Position numbers and translations under genes: made by a program. Below are positions 1 through 9,080 of a stretch of 40,668 bases of DNA, one piece after another; the stretch's first letter is position 1; each line of letters begins with the position of its first letter. The stretch is from an uncultured Fibrobacter sp. (GTDB lineage: Bacteria; Fibrobacterota; Fibrobacteria; Fibrobacterales; Fibrobacteraceae). Where the stretch lies: contig CAMKLO010000031.1 of the NCBI GenBank assembly GCA_946413655.1, positions 1 through 40,668 on the forward strand, read 5' to 3'. Below the pieces are notes generated by a model that worked only from the letters and a program-made list of their open reading frames with translations, was not told the origin of the DNA and ran no database searches.

Positions 1-355
1 CCGATGTTTGTCGTTCCGCTACCATAAGTATAGCCACCGCCGATGCCGGCTCCATAAGTTCCACCCGTAGCGGTAACCGTACCACCGTTGATGGTGATGT
101 TCCCGACAGTTGTCGTTCCTTCATGACTATCGCCACCGCCGATGCCGGCTCCATCAGTTCCACCCGTAGCGGTAACCGTACCGCCATTGATGGTAATATC
201 ACCGACAGTTGTCGTTCCGCTACCATAAGTAAAGCCACCGCCGATGCCGGCTCCATCAGGTCCACCCGTAGCGGTAACCGTACCGCCATTGATGGTAATA
301 TCACCGACAGTTGTCGTTCCGCTACCATCAGTATAGCCACCGCCGATGCCGGCTG
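1..355 (-). repeat. Tandem 99-102 bp coding repeats (GAGIGGG units)
   Basis: The block gccaccgccgatgccggct (plus strand) recurs at 33, 132, 234 and 336, giving spacings of 99, 102 and 102 bp, always in frame with the minus-strand gene. Units differ mainly by single codons (TDGS, TYGS, SHE). The in-frame period and near-identity point to recent expansion of a solenoid-like surface repeat. Confidence 0.9.
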
Positions 356-1895
356 CAAAAGACCCTCCAAATACATCGAGCTTTCCATTTCCTTCAATAA
401 CTAGCGTATAGTCCTTAGGCACATAGATACCGGGGTAATCTCTATAGAATGCCTTCACGTAGTTTACACTCCCCTCCGCAAGCACAATTTTGCAGTCGCC
501 CTCGCAGGTGAGCCCCGCCCAGCTGTAATTTTTATTATCGACGCCATTTATGACCGCGTTACTGAGCGTCACTGTGGCGCCGTTTGCAATCGAAATCTTG
601 TAGTTGCCACCAAGAGTACCCGTCAATATTTTACCGTCCGTTGCGACATAATCACCCGTTAACGCAGCGAGATCGACCACATCCGTCGCAAAATGCATGT
701 AGATGTAGTCACTGGTGTAGCCAACCCCTTCGTTCAAGTCAAGCGCCCCGGAGCCGTCGCTACCGACTGCGGCCCCGTCCTTGCCAAGGGTCGTGTAGCC
801 GTTCTTGGTCTTGTTATCTTCGCCAGTGGTAAAGGCGATATCGTCAACAACGCGATTGTCGGAGAATTTTTCCCTGGTGAAGTACAGCCTCATGTTTGTG
901 CTGCTTGATCTTGTACCACTGTTTAAGTTTCCGCCGTGAGCCTCAAAATGCTCGCTACCGAAATTGGGTGCCCGGTAATACGTGCGACCGTTAAACTCGT
1001 ATGTATCGGGATAGTCGTCCGTCTTGATGATGAAATCGGTTATGAATCCGTTGCCGTCTTCGCTTAACGGCGACTTCTTATAGGCCAGGTAAACATAGTC
1101 CGTTCCCGAACCGGCTCCGTCATTCAAGTCTTGGTCAATAACAACCCACCCCTGTGAAGCATATCGCTCTTTCAGGGCGTTGACATCATCTTTCTCGCCG
1201 CCGAAAACCACGACATCGCTGATGTATTTAAGAGCGCCGGCCAACACGGACTGAACCGTAGAAATATGCATGTAGATGTATTTGCTGTCGGAACCGGCCC
1301 CTTCGTTCAAGTCAAGAGCCCCGGAGCCGTCGGAGCCGACAACGGCCCCGTTCCTGCCGAGGGTCGTGTAGCCGTCCTTGGTCTTTGTTTCGTTGTTGTC
1401 GGCAACGGTAAAGGCGATTTTGCTAACGGCGCGCTTATCGGAAAATTCCTCCTTCGTGTAGTACAGCCTCATATTCGTGCTGCTCGACACGGTCGTTGCA
1501 CTGTTCAGGTTTCCGCCGTATGACTTGAAATATTCGCTGCCGTCATGGGGAGCCCGGTAGTATGTCCGACCGTTAAAGATGTAGGAGTCCGGGTGTTCGC
1601 CCGTCTTGATGATGATATCGGTGATGACGTTGGAGGAATAGCTGCTCGACTTCTTGTAGAGAACGTGAACGTAGTCACCCCCGGCCCCGTCATTCAGGTC
1701 GTCGTCGATGAAGATCCACCCTTTTTGTTCATACTCTAACTTCATTTCGCTGACGGTGGACTTGTCGCCGCCAAGAACCATGACATCGGTGATGTAATCG
1801 GTCGCCCACGATGAAGCCGCAGCGAACAGTGTAAGGATAAGCGCGAGCCCAATGCGGACGGAACGCAACTGGTGGATTAGTCGGTCGGTGGACAT
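1..1895 (-). CDS. Secreted protein with two MABP-like beta-prism domains and GAGIGG repeats (5' part; 3' end outside window)
   Basis: The reading frame is open from an ATG at 1895 to the window edge, 631 codons without a stop. Residues 1-31 form a signal peptide ending ASSWA. Residues 32-223 and 224-414 are a tandem duplication. Each copy contains three sub-repeats starting I(T/S)D(I/V) and closing with DLN(D/E)GAG..Y(V/I) or a related form, the three-fold pattern of the MABP beta-prism known from MVB12 and from some bacterial MACPF proteins. The stretch around 415-500 looks like a beta-rich linker with two cysteines (TCEGDC). From about residue 510 there are 33-34 aa repeats built on GTVTATGG..GAGIGGG. 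The protein is probably exported or surface-bound; its ligand is unknown. The MABP assignment rests on motif pattern only. A matched promoter lies just upstream. Confidence 0.85.
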   Translation of the reverse strand, partial: MSTDRLIHQLRSVRIGLALILTLFAAASSWATDYITDVMVLGGDKSTVSEMKLEYEQKGWIFIDDDLNDGAGGDYVHVLYKKSSSYSSNVITDIIIKTGEHPDSYIFNGRTYYRAPHDGSEYFKSYGGNLNSATTVSSSTNMRLYYTKEEFSDKRAVSKIAFTVADNNETKTKDGYTTLGRNGAVVGSDGSGALDLNEGAGSDSKYIYMHISTVQSVLAGALKYISDVVVFGGEKDDVNALKERYASQGWVVIDQDLNDGAGSGTDYVYLAYKKSPLSEDGNGFITDFIIKTDDYPDTYEFNGRTYYRAPNFGSEHFEAHGGNLNSGTRSSSTNMRLYFTREKFSDNRVVDDIAFTTGEDNKTKNGYTTLGKDGAAVGSDGSGALDLNEGVGYTSDYIYMHFATDVVDLAALTGDYVATDGKILTGTLGGNYKISIANGATVTLSNAVINGVDNKNYSWAGLTCEGDCKIVLAEGSVNYVKAFYRDYPGIYVPKDYTLVIEGNGKLDVFGGSFAAGIGGGYTDGSGTTTVGDITINGGTVTATGGPDGAGIGGGFTYGSGTTTVGDITINGGTVTATGGTDGAGIGGGDSHEGTTTVGNITINGGTVTATGGTYGAGIGGGYTYGSGTTNI

Positions 1896-1951
1896 TTTAT
1901 TACCTCTCCCATTTATAAGGCTTTGTTGGCCTAACCCCGTAACATACAAAA

Positions 1952-1980
1952 AAGTTACTAAAAACTAACGCGAAAGTCAA
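1952..1980 (-). promoter_or_regulatory. Promoter of the MABP-domain gene
   Basis: On the minus strand TTGACT (1980-1975), a 17-base spacer and TAACTT (1957-1952) precede the ATG at 1895 by about 55 bases. The spacing is ideal for a sigma-70-type promoter and matches other promoters in this window. GGGAGAGG, about 8 bases before the ATG, can serve as ribosome binding site. Confidence 0.6.
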
Positions 1981-2024
1981 TGAATTTATCACGAACCTGT
2001 ACAAAATAAAGTATTTTGGGGGGT

Positions 2025-2076
2025 AAAAGGTGACCCTAATGGTATGAAAAGGTGACCCCGCAACGGTGTGCGGGGT
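2025..2076. repeat. Repeated AAAAGGTGACCC and GC-rich hairpin in the 1896-2272 gap
   Basis: AAAAGGTGACCC occurs twice (2025-2036 and 2047-2058). The second copy runs into a hairpin ACCCCGCA (2055-2062) / TGCGGGGT (2069-2076). No credible gene was seen between 1896 and 2272. The hairpin is not followed by a T run, so it is not an obvious terminator. Confidence 0.5.
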
Positions 2077-2272
2077 GACAATGTACATGCAAAACCAACT
2101 AAAGTAACAAGCAAAAAAAAATTCAGATTGACTAGCCACATGAACAAAAAGTTCAAATTCGAACGATCAAAGCCCATACCCCAAAGCACCCGTAAGGGGG
2201 CGACCCCATAGCCCAAAGAGACCCATCGACGAAACTCAGGGTAAACTCCGAGCCGACCCCACAGCCCAGCAA

Positions 2273-3142
2273 TTACTTCTTCGCCGCAATGAGCACTACA
2301 GAGCCGAGAATCAAGGCAATCCCCGCCATGATGCGCGTGGTTAGCGTTTCGCCAAAGACCATCACGCCAATCGTCACGGCGGTCACGGGCTCCAAAGCGC
2401 CAAGAATCGCCGTCGGCGTAGAACCCACGATGCGCACCGCCTTCACCATGAAAATGAGCGAGAGCACCGTCGGCACAAGGCCCAGCATAAAGCCCCAGCC
2501 CCACGAACTTGCCTGCGTAAAAAGCGGCGGGAGGCCAGCGCCAAGCATCACGGAATAAAGCAGCAAAAACACGAGGCAGAAGCAAATGGCGTAAAAAGTC
2601 ATTTTCACGGAGCCCATCTGCAAGTTGATGCGGTTTGCCATCACCATGTAAATGGCATAGCTTATAGACGACAAGAACACCAGCAGGCACCCCACCGTGC
2701 TTAGCGTCGAGCCATCGCCACCGCGATACAAGAGCGCAATGCCCGCCATCGAAATCGCAATCGAAAGGATGGTCCAAACCTTGATTCTTTCCTTGAAGAA
2801 AATCGCCATGAGCACCGAGACTTCGAGCGGATACAGGAACAGAAGCGTGGAGGCCAGGCCTGCATCCATGTACTTGAACGAAGCGTAATACGTGAGGGAA
2901 CTTGCGGCAAACAAGAAACCAAACGCGACAAGTGCACGAAACTCACGGAACGAGATTTTGAAGTGCGAACCCTTGGAAAGCATGACGACCATGAGCAACA
3001 GCGCTGCCGTCAAAAATCGGTAAAAGAGAACGGTCTCCGGCGAATGGCCCTGTGCATACAAGTGGAGCGCCCCCAGCGGATTTGTGCCGTAGCACATTGC
3101 AGAAAGAGCTGCAAAAATAAAACCTAAGCCTGTTTTTTTCAC
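2273..3142 (-). CDS. EamA/DMT family permease
   Basis: A 289-residue integral membrane protein with about ten hydrophobic segments arranged as two homologous halves. EamA-type features include the first-helix region FIFAALSAMCYGTNPLGALHL, the FYRF motif around residue 40, and in the second half ILGALEPVTAVTIGVMVFGE, the proline-containing motif typical of the second EamA domain. Family members export or import small metabolites; the substrate cannot be predicted. The gene stands alone, with unrelated genes on both sides. The start is probably GTG, since no ATG lies near the first helix. Confidence 0.88.
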   Translation of the reverse strand: MKKTGLGFIFAALSAMCYGTNPLGALHLYAQGHSPETVLFYRFLTAALLLMVVMLSKGSHFKISFREFRALVAFGFLFAASSLTYYASFKYMDAGLASTLLFLYPLEVSVLMAIFFKERIKVWTILSIAISMAGIALLYRGGDGSTLSTVGCLLVFLSSISYAIYMVMANRINLQMGSVKMTFYAICFCLVFLLLYSVMLGAGLPPLFTQASSWGWGFMLGLVPTVLSLIFMVKAVRIVGSTPTAILGALEPVTAVTIGVMVFGETLTTRIMAGIALILGSVVLIAAKK

Positions 3143-3276
3143 GCGCGAAAATATAGGAAATGTCGGATAAAAGGGAACAAATTCAGCACACCGATGTGTA
3201 GCGATTTAGCACTCCGCTCAAGGTGAAAACCACGACAAAAACGCTCGCATTTGGGGCATGGTCGAGGCGAAGGGGG

Positions 3277-3300
3277 TTCCGGCTCGGAGGCCGGAATGAC
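3277..3300. repeat. Dispersed palindromic repeat, GTCATTCCGG type (copy 1)
   Basis: TTCCGGCTCGGAGGCCGGAA followed by TGAC: an imperfect palindrome with a GTCA end. It lies in the gene-free stretch 3143-3555. Related copies were seen at 3359, 11787, 21210, 29073 and 31837. Confidence 0.6.
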
Positions 3301-3358
3301 AGAGGAAGAAGAGGAGGATACGGCCTTACTACTGCTCGTCGTAGCTTTGCTGCAGCTT

Positions 3359-3386
3359 GTCATGCCGGACCCCGTTCCGGCATCAC
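3359..3386. repeat. Dispersed palindromic repeat, GTCATGCCGG type (copy 2)
   Basis: GTCATGCCGG followed by ACCCCGTTCCGGCATC, the same palindrome class as the copy 60 bp away, here in opposite orientation. The two together could fold into one larger structure. Confidence 0.6.
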
Positions 3387-3460
3387 CTTTTGGGCTGGAA
3401 TTAGATTACTTGATCATGCACTACGAGCATCGGCAACATGCGGCGAAGCCTTTAAACATA

Positions 3461-3553
3461 GTTGGAAGTAGACGGTAGGAAGTAGGAAGTTAATAAAGTA
3501 TTCAAAAAAGTTTTTAACAGTTCTGTCTACTGTCTACTTCCTACTGCCTACTA
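3461..3553. repeat. Inverted GTAGGAAGTAG repeat downstream of smc
   Basis: The left arm (3461-3490) is made of GGAAGTAGACGGTAGGAAGT-like heptads. The right arm (3523-3553) is the complementary GTCTACTTCCTACTGCCTAC type. They flank an AT-rich loop that contains TTTTTT. It could act as a loose terminator for smc (stop at 3556) or be a spread simple repeat. It belongs to the 413-bp gene-free stretch 3143-3555. Confidence 0.55.
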
Positions 3554-3555
3554 AA

Positions 3556-6500
3556 TTAAATCGCAAACTTCGTGGCGTCGGCGAGCTGCACGCTAGCGAT
3601 GCGGGAAATACCCTTGATTTCCTGTGTCACACCGTAGAGCATGTCGGCTTCGGCCATGGTACGCTTGTTATGTGTCACGACGATGAACAAGGTCTGCTTG
3701 CTGAATTCGCGGAGGAGCGCCATGAAGCGGCCCACGTTGGCATCGTCAAGCGGGCCGTCCACTTCGTCCAGCACGCAGTACGGAGACGGTTTTTCCATGT
3801 AGATTGCGAACAACAGCGCTGTTGCGGTCAACGCATGTTCACCACCGGAGAGCGCCTTGATGCCGCGCATCTTCTTGCCGGTCGGACGGACGTTGATTTC
3901 GATGTCGGCGTCGAGGATGTCCATGGGCTTGCCCATTTCATCGACCTTTTCGACGAGGCTCATCTTCGTTTCGCCATTGAGGAACAGCTTACTGAACACG
4001 AACTGGAAGTTCTTCTGGATGCGGGCGAACGTTTCGAGGTAACGCTGGCGTGCGATGTCATCGAGTTTCGTTATCGTGCGGTCGAGCGAGGCGCGGGCGC
4101 GGTCTAGGTCGTCGAACTGCTTTTCGACTTCTTCCAGGCGCTTCTTTTCGTCTTCGTAGTCTTCCATCACGTTGATGTTGATCGGGCCCAGTTCCTTGAT
4201 CTTGCCACGGAGTTCACGGATTTCGCGGTCGGCTTCGGGCTGCGTGTATTCCACGCGTTCCACGTTCTCGGGATTGTCCAACTCGACGGACCATTCGTTC
4301 GTGATGCGTTCGCAGAGACGGTCGAGATTGTTCTGGAGGGATTCCTGACGGCGGCCGACGTCGTTCAGTTCCTTCATCTTTTCAATCATGTCGTCGCGGA
4401 GGCGGTTCACTTCGTCGCGCCATCCTTCAAGGTCGCCACTCACGAGGTCGTAGCGTTCACGGGCCAAATCGCGGTTGTGCTCGAGTTCGCGGAGGGCGTT
4501 GTCCTTCACCTGGGCTTCGTCGGCAAGTTTTTCGCAATCGGCCTCGAACTTTTCAATCGAAACGGTATTCTTCTCGATTTCTTCGCGGCGGTTGCGGATC
4601 GTGTTGTCCAAGAAGTCCATCTGGTCGGCAATGGCGACAAGGCGGTTCTCGTTCTGCTTCAGGCGAGATGTCTTGTCCTGCGCACTGCGTTCGAGTTCGC
4701 GGACGTCTTCTTCCTTTTCGCGAAGCATCGTCTCGTTTTCGCCCAACTGGTCCGAAATCGTCTGGTAGCGTTCTTCGACCTTCTCGACTTCGGTTTCGGC
4801 TTCGGCAAGTTCGGCATCGCTGTTCTTGGACTGCGCTGCCGCATCAATCCGATTCTGGGCGTTCGTCATTTCGCCATTAAGCTGGTTCAAGCGACGGGTG
4901 CAAGTTTCGACCGTATTCGTATGGATTCGGATGGAGGCGTCGCCACCGCGCAGGGAATCGCGCTTTTCGCGGATTTCATCGACCAAAGACGAGAGCATCT
5001 GCGCATCTTCTTCGGTCAGTTCACGCAAACGGTCCACGTTCTCTTCGCCGGCAGAAATGTCGCCAAGCACCTTTTCCAAAAGCGCTTCGGCATCGGCAAT
5101 TTCGTTCTTGCGGGAGAGCGCGCCCGACGTGGAAACGCCAAACGACACAAGGCCGCTTGTACGCACAATCGTATCGGCAGTGACAAAATTCAAGTTTTCG
5201 CCACGGTATTCCTTCGCCAAATTGAGTGCGGTCTGCAAAGAGTCCACAACAAAATAGCGAGAGAGAATACCCGAAAGCCACGGAGAAACTTCGTCATCCG
5301 TCTTCACAAAATCTTTAAGCGAACCGACAACGCCCGGATTGTTCACCGGCTTGTCGTAAGCAGGGGCTGCACTCGAAACAAGCGACATGAGCACCTTGCC
5401 CACATTTTCGCTCTTGAGCGCATCTACAATTTCGTTCACGGCACTGTCGCCATTCACGACAACAGAATCAAGAATTTCACCGAGAGCGGCTTCGACGCTG
5501 GATGCATATTCCGGAGTCGCCTCGATGCGTTCAGAAACAAGACCGCCAATGAGGTTCGACTTGTTTTCCTTGAGGTAACGGTTTGCATCCGAAGCCTCGT
5601 TCATCACGCTCTGGAGCACGTCGATTCGGGACTGCAAGCGGGCTTCTTCGTTCTTTAAGCCCTGCAACTTCTGCTGCGCTTCGGTGAGTTCGGCGCGTTC
5701 GGATTCCAGGCGTTCTTCGCGCGTGGCACGCTGTTCTTCGAGATTCTCGATTTCGCGATTCGTGTCTTCGATGCCCGCCTGGATTTCGGCGATGTTCGCT
5801 TCGGCATCGGACTTCTGCTTGTCGAGGCCTTCGATTTCGGTCTGCCACTTCGCGATGTTCGACTGGAGCATGTTGACTTCGGCATCCATGCGTTCAAAGC
5901 GCCCGCGGAGGGAGTTCACGCGGTTCGTCGCCTGCAAGCGTTCGTTCGAAAGCTCACGGGACTGCGTACGCAAGTCATCGACCTTGTCGCGCATGACCTG
6001 GAGCGTTTCGCGTTCGCGTTCCAAAAGCGCATTCAGCTCGTCCATGTCGTTTTCGCTACCGAGAACGGCAATTTCTTCTTCGAGGCGGGCCTTTTCTTCG
6101 GAGAGTTCCTGCGACTTCTGTTCGCTGCGTTCGATTTCGCCCTGAGCCTTTTCGTTCGAGGTTTCCAGAGACGAAACGGAATCACGCAAACGGACAATGT
6201 TGTTGTTCAAGTCGTTGAGGGCAATCGTCGCGGCCTGCACTTCGCGTTCCAAGTCGCGGTAGGCGTTTTCGTCTTCGCTAATGGCAAGCTTCTTTTCTTC
6301 AATCTTCGCCTGGAGTTCGGTCGCCTTCGTCTTGGAAGATTCCACTTCGTGGTTCATGCGCTTGGTCGTCGTGTCAAGCGTTGCGAGGCCTTCCTTGTAA
6401 TCTTCAAACTTGTCCAAACTGACAGACAAATCGAGTTCGCGGAGACGCGTATTTAACTGTTTGTAGGCGTTGACCTTTTCGGCCTGGGTTTCATAGAGAC

Positions 6501-7110
6501 GGACGGAGCGGCGGACACTGCGCAAGTTGTCTTCGACACGTTCCATGTCCATCTGCACACGTTCGAGCTGGCGGCGCGTTTCCTTGCGCTGTTGCTTGTA
6601 CTTGCTCACGCCGGCGGCTTCTTCAAAGAGCACGCGACGGTCGTCCGCCTTATCCGAAAGAACCGCCTTAATCATGTCGGCGTTCATCTGCGAATAAGTA
6701 CTGGATCCAAGGCCCGAGTCAAAGAGCAAGGCGTGAACATCACGCAGGCGGCATTCCTGGTTATTGATGAGGTATTCGCCCGAACCATCGCGGTGCACGC
6801 GACGCGTCACAATGACCTCGGAATAATCAGAAGCAAGCGTCCCATCGCTGTTATCAATTACGATGGAAACTTCGGCAAGACTCATGGCGGCGCGTTCTTC
6901 GGTACCGCTAAAAATCACGTCTTGCATTTTGCCCATACGCAAAGCGGCTGCTTTCTGTTCACCAAGCACCCAGCGGATGGCGTCCGTAATATTGGACTTG
7001 CCACAGCCGTTCGGCCCCACGACAGCCGTAAGACCCTTCGTCGGGAAGTTAATTTCCGTCCTCTGCGCGAAGGATTTAAAACCAAAAATCTTTAACTTAG
7101 TTATCTGCAC
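3556..7110 (-). CDS. smc: Chromosome segregation protein SMC
   Basis: This 1184-residue SMC ATPase has the full family length and layout. SMC dimers with ScpA/ScpB organise and segregate the chromosome. The N-terminal ATPase half starts MQITKLKIFGFKSF and has Walker A GPNGCGKSN near residue 33. Coiled-coil arms rich in E, R, K and L run to about 500. The hinge, around residues 515-660, has GGLVSERI and a glycine-rich segment near GVVGSLKDF. The second coiled coil ends near 1010, followed by the signature LSGGEHALTATALLF and Walker B YCVLDEVDGPLDD, with the D-loop behind. The start is GTG at 7110, which puts the conserved N-terminus first. No scpA or scpB is nearby. Confidence 0.97.
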   Translation of the reverse strand: MQITKLKIFGFKSFAQRTEINFPTKGLTAVVGPNGCGKSNITDAIRWVLGEQKAAALRMGKMQDVIFSGTEERAAMSLAEVSIVIDNSDGTLASDYSEVIVTRRVHRDGSGEYLINNQECRLRDVHALLFDSGLGSSTYSQMNADMIKAVLSDKADDRRVLFEEAAGVSKYKQQRKETRRQLERVQMDMERVEDNLRSVRRSVRLYETQAEKVNAYKQLNTRLRELDLSVSLDKFEDYKEGLATLDTTTKRMNHEVESSKTKATELQAKIEEKKLAISEDENAYRDLEREVQAATIALNDLNNNIVRLRDSVSSLETSNEKAQGEIERSEQKSQELSEEKARLEEEIAVLGSENDMDELNALLERERETLQVMRDKVDDLRTQSRELSNERLQATNRVNSLRGRFERMDAEVNMLQSNIAKWQTEIEGLDKQKSDAEANIAEIQAGIEDTNREIENLEEQRATREERLESERAELTEAQQKLQGLKNEEARLQSRIDVLQSVMNEASDANRYLKENKSNLIGGLVSERIEATPEYASSVEAALGEILDSVVVNGDSAVNEIVDALKSENVGKVLMSLVSSAAPAYDKPVNNPGVVGSLKDFVKTDDEVSPWLSGILSRYFVVDSLQTALNLAKEYRGENLNFVTADTIVRTSGLVSFGVSTSGALSRKNEIADAEALLEKVLGDISAGEENVDRLRELTEEDAQMLSSLVDEIREKRDSLRGGDASIRIHTNTVETCTRRLNQLNGEMTNAQNRIDAAAQSKNSDAELAEAETEVEKVEERYQTISDQLGENETMLREKEEDVRELERSAQDKTSRLKQNENRLVAIADQMDFLDNTIRNRREEIEKNTVSIEKFEADCEKLADEAQVKDNALRELEHNRDLARERYDLVSGDLEGWRDEVNRLRDDMIEKMKELNDVGRRQESLQNNLDRLCERITNEWSVELDNPENVERVEYTQPEADREIRELRGKIKELGPININVMEDYEDEKKRLEEVEKQFDDLDRARASLDRTITKLDDIARQRYLETFARIQKNFQFVFSKLFLNGETKMSLVEKVDEMGKPMDILDADIEINVRPTGKKMRGIKALSGGEHALTATALLFAIYMEKPSPYCVLDEVDGPLDDANVGRFMALLREFSKQTLFIVVTHNKRTMAEADMLYGVTQEIKGISRIASVQLADATKFAI

Positions 7111-7139
7111 TGGAGCGAAATTTAGTAATTATTAGGTTT

Positions 7140-7226
7140 TAGACGAAAGACGAAAGACGAAAGACGAAAGAAAAAAGTAAGATGTAGGCGGTAGAAAGTG
7201 GTTGGTGGTTAGTAAACAGTGGTTAG
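7140..7226. repeat. GACGAAA heptad run followed by GGTGGTTAG-type repeat
   Basis: AGACGAA repeats four times with a 7-base period (7141-7170), followed by GTAGGCGGTAGAAAGTGG and GGTTGGTGGTTAGTAAACAG units. Similar blocks occur at 13301, 13435, 32559, 33243 and 33318. The block fills much of the gap between smc and the next gene (7111-7347), where no gene is visible. Confidence 0.7.
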
Positions 7227-7347
7227 GAAATATGAGGTATGTGGTCGCCCGCAAAAGAGGGCTTTGAGGTATGAAATAAAAGCATTAGCCCAAAGCTCAA
7301 AGCGAAGCGACCTCAGAGTGCGAAGCACGTGCCCATCGCTGATATTC

Positions 7348-7842
7348 CTACTTAAACTTAAACACTACATTTCCGTCATCGTCTTGCGAAACAACGAGGT
7401 ACTGGCTGCCGCCTTCGAAATCCAATTCAAGCTCGGCATAAGTCTGTTCGCCTTCTCCATCGCAACCAGAACCAGCGTCTCTTTGCGTCACCCCTACTTC
7501 ACTCTGCTTTTTCAAGCCCCGCACCTTAACATCACGAGTATCTGTAATGCATAAAACAGCAATCATCTTTTCATACTTATCCCACTTATCAAACCTTACT
7601 CTCACACGGAATTTTCCGACCCAGTCTTCTTCAAAGACACGGCTCTTTTCGCCCGGTTCAATCGTGTCGCGAATCCAAGGGCTAACAGAAGAACCATCAT
7701 CGGAAACAATATCAAGCCCAAGAATCGTCACATCGGTCTTGTTTTCGACCTGCAAACGAGTCGATGTATCAATAAACAAATGACTCATGCAAGCAGTCAA
7801 AGTAAATGTCACCAGACAAAGGAATAAACGCAAGAATTTCAT
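7348..7842 (-). CDS. Putative lipoprotein, 164 aa
   Basis: Residues 1-18 (MKFLRLFLCLVTFTLTAC) are a lipoprotein signal peptide with lipobox LTAC, predicting lipidation at Cys18. The rest is a small beta-rich, charged domain without a recognised family; it has an acidic tail ending NVVFKFK and a DAGSGCDG segment. The ATG shares one base with the stop of the preceding 412-aa gene (TAATG), so the two are translationally coupled. Its role is probably in the envelope and is otherwise unknown. Confidence 0.75.
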   Translation of the reverse strand: MKFLRLFLCLVTFTLTACMSHLFIDTSTRLQVENKTDVTILGLDIVSDDGSSVSPWIRDTIEPGEKSRVFEEDWVGKFRVRVRFDKWDKYEKMIAVLCITDTRDVKVRGLKKQSEVGVTQRDAGSGCDGEGEQTYAELELDFEGGSQYLVVSQDDDGNVVFKFK

Positions 7843-9080
7843 TAGTTACCCCCTTCACTAGAAGTCGTGGCCGCGCCTTCATTTTCGTAGCGGATTCCCT
7901 TTGCATGGAGGACCTTGCGCCCTTCGGAATCCCTAGTCGTCGTTCCCATATTCAGTTCAGTACGGGATTTCATGACCTTATTCAAGTCGATACTGTTCTG
8001 CGTCGTTTCCATGGGAGCAGGCTTTGCGGCACCACGTCCAAAGAACTTGCCATCGGCAGCGCCAATCTGGAACTTGATTTCGGCAATAAGAGTACCCTTT
8101 GCGTGGAACATGTTTTCGTAATCGAATACGGAATTGTAACCGAGACGAATGAAGAGAATGTCAATCGCTCCACCCCAAAGCAAGTCGCTTGCCCCGGCTC
8201 GTTCATGACGGCGAACGCAGGACGCCTCAAAACCAATCATACGTGACGGGTCCGGGTAATACTTCAAAGCCGCCGAACGGAATCCGTCGTCTGGGAAATC
8301 GAACGTGACATCGGCATAGAGCACTTGTTCATAAAGATTCTGTTCCCAGTTCAAACGAACAAAGTTGTCGTCATCATCGCCCGACTTGCGCCGATAGATA
8401 GTGGCATTCAAATTGGGCAAGTATGTTTTGAATCCGCTTCCGGCACCGCCGTACAGAGCACGCGATTCAAGATCTAACGAAAAACGGAGAGTCTGGAATG
8501 TACCGCGGTAAAAACTTCCCTGGAAGCTCAAGCTCTTATAACGTGCATGCGCCCAGTAGAATAACAGAGAATCCGATTCATCTTCATAGATACGGTGCGA
8601 CGCCAGTTCCAAATTCTGGTGCTGCAAGCCCAAGGCGACCGTTGCATCGTATTTCTTATTCGTGTAAGAAAAGCCCCAAGTCAAAGCCGAAGAAATGTGG
8701 GCAAACTTGCCGTAATGCGGGAAAAAGAAAAAGTCCTGCGAATCCCATCCCGTGCGGTCAAACCACGTGAGGAACCCGAAATGCGAAATGGAATCGAGCA
8801 CCCAGCTACCGAAAATGCCATAATGGTGCCTGAACGCATAACCGTTGTGGACTCCGTATTGGCTTTTCAACTGCAACTGCTCGGACGAAGGCGTATAAGT
8901 GTAGCCGATATCGATAAAGCCACCTCGCCCACCACGCATCACGAGGCCGATATCGCGAAGTTGACGGTCTCGCATTTGAAGTCCGCCTTGCGTAAGGGCT
9001 TCCGCAGGAATCGGGTCCGCAAAAGCAACACCCGCCGCCAGAGCAAGTAAGAGGAATAACTTATTTAAACCTTTTTTCAT
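7842..9080 (-). CDS. Exported beta-barrel-like protein, 412 aa
   Basis: A signal peptide spans residues 1-21 (ending AGVAFA). The mature part shows alternating aromatic and polar strands with short turns (GFIDIGYTYTPSSEQL, HYGIFGSWVLDSISHFGFL, SLSFQGSFYRGTFQTLRFSLDL in outline), typical of outer-membrane beta barrels. The barrel-like part ends near residue 345; a polar tail of about 65 residues follows, rich in T, S, E and G. No named family is recognised. Its ATG overlaps the stop of the upstream 66-aa gene by four bases (ATGA), and its stop overlaps the downstream lipoprotein gene, so the three genes form one operon. Confidence 0.75.
   Translation of the reverse strand: MKKGLNKLFLLLALAAGVAFADPIPAEALTQGGLQMRDRQLRDIGLVMRGGRGGFIDIGYTYTPSSEQLQLKSQYGVHNGYAFRHHYGIFGSWVLDSISHFGFLTWFDRTGWDSQDFFFFPHYGKFAHISSALTWGFSYTNKKYDATVALGLQHQNLELASHRIYEDESDSLLFYWAHARYKSLSFQGSFYRGTFQTLRFSLDLESRALYGGAGSGFKTYLPNLNATIYRRKSGDDDDNFVRLNWEQNLYEQVLYADVTFDFPDDGFRSAALKYYPDPSRMIGFEASCVRRHERAGASDLLWGGAIDILFIRLGYNSVFDYENMFHAKGTLIAEIKFQIGAADGKFFGRGAAKPAPMETTQNSIDLNKVMKSRTELNMGTTTRDSEGRKVLHAKGIRYENEGAATTSSEGGN

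Noticed and set aside
31..355. CRISPR array
   Set aside because: The 99-102 bp repeats have no unique spacers and stay in frame with a coding sequence.
3251..3478. Small plus-strand gene of 75 codons
   Set aside because: Made of palindromic repeats with an implausible EEEEED and leucine run; no ribosome binding site.
4477..5658. 393-codon plus-strand frame inside smc
   Set aside because: Antisense to the coiled-coil region of smc and without family features.
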